64,000 nucleotides of DNA, taken from positions 124,001 to 188,000 of the forward strand of contig JBFXDX010000002.1 of NCBI GenBank assembly GCA_050180705.1, in the 5' to 3' direction. Positions 59,201 through 64,000 of the stretch are shown piece after piece. A program made the translations under genes and the position numbers. Under the pieces are notes generated by a model. The model ran no database searches and was not told where the DNA came from. It saw only the letters and a program-made list of their open reading frames with translations. Numbering within the stretch: the first letter of the stretch is position 1; each line of letters begins with the position of its first letter. This stretch comes from SB25 sp050180705 (GTDB lineage Bacteria > Bacteroidota > Bacteroidia > Bacteroidales > Tenuifilaceae).

Positions 59201-59227
59201 AAGGGAACTCTCGGGTTCCCTTTTTTA
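59201..59227 (+). terminator. Terminator after the GH16-like gene
   Basis: AAGGGAAC at 59201-59208 pairs with GTTCCCTT at 59215-59222, followed by TTTT. Confidence 0.87.
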
Positions 59228-59989
59228 TATTCTAGTTGCAGTAACTTTCAGATTTGTTCTGCAATCCTCCCTGTAGGTCATTTGAGTATCAAACTTCCAA
59301 TTCCAGCGTTTTGTACTTGTATTATTAGGTAGATCTATGAATGCCGTTGGTTTAGTACCTATTAATGCGCCATGTTCATTTAAGAATTCTTCCTCGTAAT
59401 CTGTAATAAGAATGGATCGATTAATTGGAAGGCTATTTAAATGATTTTGCTGTATGGCTTGGGCTACATCTATTATTTGGTTACTGCTTATTTTTTGCTT
59501 TCGAAGCAAGTAATCTGTTATAAACACATTGAGTTGACTTAGGAGATTAACTGATATTACCAGATCTTCATTGTATGAGATGGGTTCAATGCTTTTTATG
59601 GCGTTTAGGATGTTTATAGGATGTATTCCCTGCTTTTTCGAATTGTATGCAAAATCGATGGCTCCGAATGTCAGGTCGGTGGTCTCAAATTCTATTTTAC
59701 TATTGTTGGAGTACTTGTGTATAACTTGGCGTGGATGAAGAATATCGGTTAGTACAATTCTATCACATTGCTCAACAAGGTAATCGATAGGAACATCAAA
59801 TAGCCAGCCACTACCCAGTATTCTAACTGTTTTAGGATTGCTCTGCTTGATTGCAGTGACGATATATTCTTTTGTATTGTCGAGATGCGATTGCCATCCT
59901 CCGTTTTCTTGCAATACTCTTTGCGGAATATAGGTTTGCTCCGCGGTGTATTTCATTCGAATATTGCGTATGAAGAGTGAGAGATTCAT
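59225..59989 (-). CDS. Hypothetical protein, possible methyltransferase-like fold
   Basis: 254 aa, cytoplasmic. RILGSGWLFDVPIDYLVEQCDRIVLTDI near 56-84 resembles the glycine-rich loop and the acidic strand end of a SAM-binding Rossmann fold, though the usual GxGxG spacing is not clear (LGSGWLFDVP). The later part has ISVNLLSQLNVFITDYLLRKQ and SILITDYEEEF. An alternative start is the methionine at residue 12. It lies downstream of lepA on the same strand, with a hairpin between. No function assigned. Confidence 0.65.
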   Translation of the reverse strand: MNLSLFIRNIRMKYTAEQTYIPQRVLQENGGWQSHLDNTKEYIVTAIKQSNPKTVRILGSGWLFDVPIDYLVEQCDRIVLTDILHPRQVIHKYSNNSKIEFETTDLTFGAIDFAYNSKKQGIHPINILNAIKSIEPISYNEDLVISVNLLSQLNVFITDYLLRKQKISSNQIIDVAQAIQQNHLNSLPINRSILITDYEEEFLNEHGALIGTKPTAFIDLPNNTSTKRWNWKFDTQMTYREDCRTNLKVTATRI

Positions 59990-60040
59990 GGCATTGATGA
60001 AAAATATAGGTTTAAATATAGAAGTTATTTTCCGATACAG

Positions 60041-60066
60041 AAAGAGAAGCGTTGCTGCTTCTCTTT
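60041..60066 (-). terminator. Hairpin between lepA and the methyltransferase-like gene
   Basis: AAAGAGAAGC at 60041-60050 pairs with GCTTCTCTTT at 60057-60066, 6-base loop. It lies 12 bases after the lepA stop on the minus strand; the T-tract on that strand is short, so termination may be partial. Confidence 0.55.
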
Positions 60067-60077
60067 TTATAATGTTT

Positions 60078-61865
60078 TTAGTCCATTTTTAGTACTGCAA
60101 GGAATGCCTGTTGAGGTACTTCTACAGAGCCAATTTGGCGCATACGTTTTTTACCTTTCTTCTGTTTCTCTAGTAGCTTACGTTTACGGGTGATGTCGCC
60201 ACCGTAACATTTAGCAGTAACGTCCTTTCGTAGTGCTTTTACTGTTTCGCGGGCAATGATTTTAGCGCCAATTGCAGCTTGAATTGCAATGTCGAATTGT
60301 TGACGAGGAATGAGTTCCTTCAACTTTTCACACATCTTACGACCAAAGTCGTAGGCATAATCGGCATGTATCAGCGATGATAATGCATCAACCATTTCTC
60401 CGTTTAGTAGGATATCTAGTTTTACCAATTTGGCCTCGGCATAACCATCCATGAAATAGTCGAACGAAGCGTATCCGCGAGATATTGATTTTAGCTTGTC
60501 GTAGAAATCAAACACAATGTCGCTCAATGGCATTCTGAATGTAATTTCTACTCTATCGGAGGTGATAAACACCTGATTTTTGAGAATACCACGTTTGTCG
60601 ATGCAGAGTTTCATTACTGCACCTAAATACTCCGATTTTGTAATGATTTGAGCATTTATAACAGGTTCTTCGATATGATCGATTATGGTTGGTCCTGGCA
60701 GTCCGCTAGGATTGTGAACTTCAATAATATCACCCTTCGTAGTATGAACTTTGTATGATACGTTAGGAACGGTTGTAATTACATCCATGTCAAATTCACG
60801 GTACAAGCGTTCCTGTACAATTTCCATGTGGAGTAGTCCTAAAAATCCACAGCGAAAACCGAATCCAAGTGCTAATGACGATTCAGGTTCGTAGCTGAGT
60901 GACGCATCATTCAGCTTAAGTTTATCAAGCGATGCCCGTAAATCTTCGTATTCGTCGGCATCAACAGGGTAAACTCCGGCAAATACCATTGGTTTAACAT
61001 CCTCGAACCCAGCAATTGCCTTGCTGCAAGGACGATCTACGTGGGTAATTGTATCACCCACCTTAACTTCTGTAGATTCTTTGATTCCTGAAATGATATA
61101 GCCAACATCGCCAGCTCCAATAGAATCGCGGGGATGAAGTTTTAATCGCAAAATACCAACTTCATCGGCAAGGTACTCGCGTCCTGTATTGAAGAACTTT
61201 ACTTTATCGCCAGCGCGAATAGTACCATTGGTTACTTTGAAATATGCTATAATTCCACGGAATGAGTTAAAAACGGAGTCGAATATTAGGGCTTGCAAGG
61301 GTGCATTTGCATCACCTTTAGGAGCCTTAACTCTGCTAATAATTGCTTCGAGAATTGCATCAACACCTTCGCCAGTTTTTGCACTTACGGGCAATATCTC
61401 ATCTCTTTTGCAGCCAATCAAATCAACAATTTGATCTTTCACATCATCAACCATGGCTGCTTCCATATCAATTTTGTTGATAACGGGTATTATTTCCAGG
61501 TCGTGATTGAGTGCAAGGTATAGGTTCGAGATGGTTTGCGCTTGAATACCTTGGGTTGCATCAACAACAAGTAATGCTCCTTCGCACGATGCGATGGCTC
61601 TTGATACTTCATAGGAGAAATCGACGTGTCCTGGAGTATCAATTAGGTTAAGAACGTAGGTCTGATCACCATGCTTGTACTCCATCTGTATAGCGTGGCT
61701 TTTAATGGTGATCCCTTTTTCTCTTTCAAGATCCATGCTGTCTAGCACTTGACTTTGAAGTTCGCGCTCGTTCAAAGTATGTGTGCTTTCAAGTAATCGG
61801 TCGGCCAGGGTGCTTTTTCCGTGGTCGATGTGTGCAATAATGCAAAAGTTTCTGATATTCTCCAT
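60078..61865 (-). CDS. lepA: Elongation factor 4 (LepA)
   Basis: Ribosome-associated GTPase, 595 aa from the ATG at 61865. The G1 loop AHIDHGKST is near 10-18, G2/G3 include EREKGITIKSHAI and DTPGHVDFSYEV, G4 is INKIDM and G5 SAKTGEG. The LepA-specific C-terminal domain is present (VTAKCYGGDITRKRKLLEKQKKGKKRM in outline) and ends VPQQAFLAVLKMD, with no domain IV of EF-G. The frame opens two codons earlier at a TTG; the ATG with upstream AGGAATTGAGG is preferred. Confidence 0.96.
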   Translation of the reverse strand: MENIRNFCIIAHIDHGKSTLADRLLESTHTLNERELQSQVLDSMDLEREKGITIKSHAIQMEYKHGDQTYVLNLIDTPGHVDFSYEVSRAIASCEGALLVVDATQGIQAQTISNLYLALNHDLEIIPVINKIDMEAAMVDDVKDQIVDLIGCKRDEILPVSAKTGEGVDAILEAIISRVKAPKGDANAPLQALIFDSVFNSFRGIIAYFKVTNGTIRAGDKVKFFNTGREYLADEVGILRLKLHPRDSIGAGDVGYIISGIKESTEVKVGDTITHVDRPCSKAIAGFEDVKPMVFAGVYPVDADEYEDLRASLDKLKLNDASLSYEPESSLALGFGFRCGFLGLLHMEIVQERLYREFDMDVITTVPNVSYKVHTTKGDIIEVHNPSGLPGPTIIDHIEEPVINAQIITKSEYLGAVMKLCIDKRGILKNQVFITSDRVEITFRMPLSDIVFDFYDKLKSISRGYASFDYFMDGYAEAKLVKLDILLNGEMVDALSSLIHADYAYDFGRKMCEKLKELIPRQQFDIAIQAAIGAKIIARETVKALRKDVTAKCYGGDITRKRKLLEKQKKGKKRMRQIGSVEVPQQAFLAVLKMD

Positions 61866-61886
61866 CCTCAATTCCTAATTGGAGTG

Positions 61887-61894
61887 CAAAGATA
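61887..61894 (-). promoter_or_regulatory. -7 box of the lepA promoter
   Basis: Minus-strand TATCTTTG matches TAnnTTTG, 21 bases before the lepA ATG. No TTG at the usual spacing. Confidence 0.45.
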
Positions 61895-62068
61895 TTTAAA
61901 ATATAAATATGTACACTATGTTGTTGATCGATTGATATTTTGGGCGAGCAATAAGTTGAGCGATTTGGGTTTGCTGTTGAAGGTTTATGATGATTTGTGT
62001 TAAATAAATTAATTGACAATCAGTGTAATATTTTGTAATTTTCTTTCTTAACCAATACCCGTAATGTT

Positions 62069-62641
62069 ATGAAAAAGTTTAAAGTTTTTTCGGTAGCCCT
62101 ATTGGTTCTATTCTTAGGGTTCATTCAATCGTCCTGCATTGGAAGTTTTAGGTTGACCAATAAAGTATATGAATTTAATAAAGATGTTGGTTCTAAATTC
62201 GTGAGTGAACTACTCTTTTTGGTAATGGTTATTGTTCCTGTTTATGCCGTTTCTATGCTGATAGATGGATTAATTCTCAACTCAATTGAGTTCTGGTCGG
62301 GATCAAATCCTATGGCTATGAATGCCGGAGAGTCTGAAACTAAAATTATTGAAAGTAACGGAATAAAGTATCAACTAACTGCATCGCAAAATCGTTTCGA
62401 TTTTATACAACTTGAAGGTGCAAATAAAGGCATGACCGGAGCGTTTGTTTACGATCCTGAAACAGGAATCTGGAGTTACGAAGATGCAGATAATTCTATC
62501 GATTTGGTGAGATTGAATGCCGATGGAACTGCTACTGCTTTTTTACCTAATGGAAAAGTGCTAAATATTGAAGTTAGTGGAAATGGGCTGGCTTCTCTTA
62601 AATCAGTAGTTAAAGCCTATAGTTTTGTTGCGGATAAGTAA
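62069..62641 (+). CDS. DUF3332 protein
   Basis: 190 aa. The N-terminus is a lipoprotein-like signal (MKKFKVFSVALLVLFLGFIQ) with SSC at 21-23, followed by IGSFRLTNKVYEFNKDVGSKF, the DUF3332 opening, and a second hydrophobic stretch (LLFLVMVIVPVYAVSMLIDGLI). The remainder is soluble beta-rich sequence (ESNGIKYQLTASQNRFDFIQLEG in outline). DUF3332 proteins are small exported proteins of unknown function. Convergent with groEL across a shared terminator. Confidence 0.8.
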   Translation: MKKFKVFSVALLVLFLGFIQSSCIGSFRLTNKVYEFNKDVGSKFVSELLFLVMVIVPVYAVSMLIDGLILNSIEFWSGSNPMAMNAGESETKIIESNGIKYQLTASQNRFDFIQLEGANKGMTGAFVYDPETGIWSYEDADNSIDLVRLNADGTATAFLPNGKVLNIEVSGNGLASLKSVVKAYSFVADK

Positions 62642-62655
62642 TTTGATACTAATTA

Positions 62656-62686
62656 AAAAAGCGGAAAGATACCTTTCCGCTTTTTA
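62656..62686. terminator. Bidirectional terminator between the DUF3332 gene and groEL
   Basis: A perfect 13-bp stem, AAAAAGCGGAAAG at 62656-62668 with CTTTCCGCTTTTT at 62673-62685, loop ATAC. Confidence 0.92.
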
Positions 62687-62703
62687 GTATACCGATGTTT
62701 AAA

Positions 62704-64000
62704 TTACATCATATCCATTCCACCCATGCCAGGAGCACCCATTGGAGGCATTGGCTTATCTTCTTTCTTTTCGGTTATTACACACTCTGTAGTTAGCAAT
62801 AATCCAGCAATTGAAGCAGCATTTTCCAATGCAATACGGGTAACCTTTGTAGGATCAATAACACCGCTCTTTAAAAGATTCTCATATTTATCGTTTTGTG
62901 CATTGTATCCGAAGTCATCTTTGCCTTCTTTTACCTTTTGTACAATTACAGAACCTTCTAAACCTGCGTTAGCAACAATTTGACGAAGAGGTTCCTCTAT
63001 TGCTCTTTTAACAATGTGAATACCAGTTGTTTCATCGTCGTTGTTTCCTTTTAGGTTTTCGAGTGCTTCAATTGCACGAACAAAAGCAACACCACCACCA
63101 GGAATGATACCCTCTTCAACTGCAGCACGTGTAGCATTCAAAGCATCATCAACGCGATCTTTCTTCTCTTTCATTTCAGTTTCGGTAGCAGCACCTACGT
63201 AAAGAACTGCAACTCCACCTGCTAGTTTAGCAAGACGTTCCTGTAATTTTTCGCGATCGTAATCCGAAGTGGTATTCTCTATTTGAGTTCTGATTTGAGC
63301 AACACGCTTGTCGATATTTTCTTTTGCACCACTACCATTAACAATGGTTGTGTTTTCTTTATCGAGCGTGATTTTCTCTGCGCGGCCAAGCATATCCATC
63401 TTAGCGCCATCTAAACGAAGACCTTTTTCCTCGCTAATAACTACACCACCGGTAAGAATTGCGATATCTTCCAACATCTCTTTACGACGATCGCCAAAGC
63501 CTGGAGCCTTTACGCCTGCAATTTTTAAAGAACCACGTAACTTGTTAACTACTAAAGTAGCCAAAGCTTCGCCTTCAATATCCTCAGCAATGATTAATAG
63601 AGAACGACCTGCTTGTGCAACTGGCTCTAAAACAGGAAGCAAATCCTTCATTGTGGAAATCTTACGATCGGTGATAAGGATGAAAGGATTTTCAAGTACA
63701 GCTTGCATCTTATCAGGATCGGTGATAAAGTATGGCGAGATGTAGCCACGGTCGAATTGCATACCTTCAACTATTTCAACGGTAGTTTCAATGCCTTTAG
63801 CTTCCTCAACTGTGATAACACCTTCTTTCTTAACTTTCTTCATTGCTTCAGCAATCAACTTACCAATTTCGTTGTCGTTGTTAGCCGAAATGGTACCAAC
63901 TTGCTCGATTTTCTGGTAATCGTCGCCAACAGATATGGTTTGCTTTTTAAGATGTTCAATAACCTTAGCAACACCTTTATCGATACCACGTTTCAAATCC
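62704..64000 (-). CDS. groL: Chaperonin GroEL (C-terminal part, cut by window edge)
   Basis: The window holds about the last 432 residues of the 60-kDa chaperonin; about 115 N-terminal residues lie beyond the right edge, since the frame is open to 64000. Visible marks: KRGIDKGVAKVIEHLKK at the start, DRGYISPYFITDPDKM, APGFGDRRKEMLEDIAILTGG, GGVAVLYVGAATETEMKEKK, DALNATRAAVEEGIIPGGG and the Gly/Met-rich tail GAPGMGGMDMM. The tail has the GGM pattern of group I chaperonins. groES, normally upstream of groEL, would be beyond the window. Ends at the shared terminator. Confidence 0.97.
   Translation of the reverse strand, partial: DLKRGIDKGVAKVIEHLKKQTISVGDDYQKIEQVGTISANNDNEIGKLIAEAMKKVKKEGVITVEEAKGIETTVEIVEGMQFDRGYISPYFITDPDKMQAVLENPFILITDRKISTMKDLLPVLEPVAQAGRSLLIIAEDIEGEALATLVVNKLRGSLKIAGVKAPGFGDRRKEMLEDIAILTGGVVISEEKGLRLDGAKMDMLGRAEKITLDKENTTIVNGSGAKENIDKRVAQIRTQIENTTSDYDREKLQERLAKLAGGVAVLYVGAATETEMKEKKDRVDDALNATRAAVEEGIIPGGGVAFVRAIEALENLKGNNDDETTGIHIVKRAIEEPLRQIVANAGLEGSVIVQKVKEGKDDFGYNAQNDKYENLLKSGVIDPTKVTRIALENAASIAGLLLTTECVITEKKEDKPMPPMGAPGMGGMDMM

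Noticed and set aside
1..64000. tRNA, rRNA and riboswitch genes
   Set aside because: Intergenic gaps were read for T-loop and anticodon-like patterns and for known riboswitch cores; nothing convincing was found. A covariance-model scan would settle this.

Overview
The window is a chromosomal segment of a Bacteroidota bacterium, most likely of the Bacteroidales/Marinilabiliales type. Supporting signs are the type IX secretion gene porQ, many families largely confined to this phylum (DUF4270, DUF5683, DUF2490, DUF3332, IPExxxVDY), repeated promoter boxes of the form TAnnTTTG with an upstream TTG/TTTG, an AT-rich sequence, and the acpP-fabF-rnc order. Most of the window is ordinary housekeeping chromosome. 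I saw no rRNA, tRNA, CRISPR array, intact insertion sequence or prophage.

Layout. 1-13.9 kb: the end of an unknown gene; porQ-cmk-ispH (minus); two convergent lipid-kinase paralogues; parA-parB-DUF5683-mltD (plus); a lipoprotein and a small beta-barrel; then pgi, a membrane protein, gpsA and a tiny Cys-containing lipoprotein (minus). 14.1-24 kb: SulP transporter, nitroreductase, YihY/BrkB protein, dprA, proline dehydrogenase and a 1087-residue tricorn-like protease. 24.1-30.5 kb: an envelope cluster with a Cthe_2159-type beta-helix lipoprotein, DUF2490, an outer-membrane barrel, a DUF4270 lipoprotein and a divergent kelch lipoprotein. 30.6-37.4 kb: a seven-gene operon with tolC-macA-macB-permease, a small periplasmic Spy-like protein and a LytS/LytTR pair. 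37.5-42.7 kb: an unknown protein, a NarL-type two-component system, and a porin-ammonium transporter operon. 42.8-50.9 kb: leuS, a four-helix-bundle protein, YitT, a lipoprotein, purN, acpP-fabF-rnc.

51.0-54.2 kb is the one accessory-looking tract. It holds a transposase remnant of the REP-associated (Y1/IS200-like) type, a cluster of GGC...GCC palindromes, two hypothetical genes, a 42-bp tandem repeat, a VF530 gene and a GC-rich short repeat with an 18-bp perfect palindrome. It lies between rnc and an IPExxxVDY gene, which as I recall are direct neighbours in many Bacteroidota, so it looks like an insertion or expansion site.

54.2-64 kb: IPExxxVDY gene, an OmpR-type sensor/regulator pair, a SiaC-type (DUF1987) phosphoprotein gene 24 bp before a GH16-like gene, a methyltransferase-like gene, lepA, DUF3332 and the C-terminal part of groEL. 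The GH16-like protein is the most unusual product: no signal peptide, an N-terminal half made of about three helical repeats, and the catalytic acid/base glutamate of GH16 apparently missing. With its SiaC-type neighbour it is my best candidate for an undescribed function.
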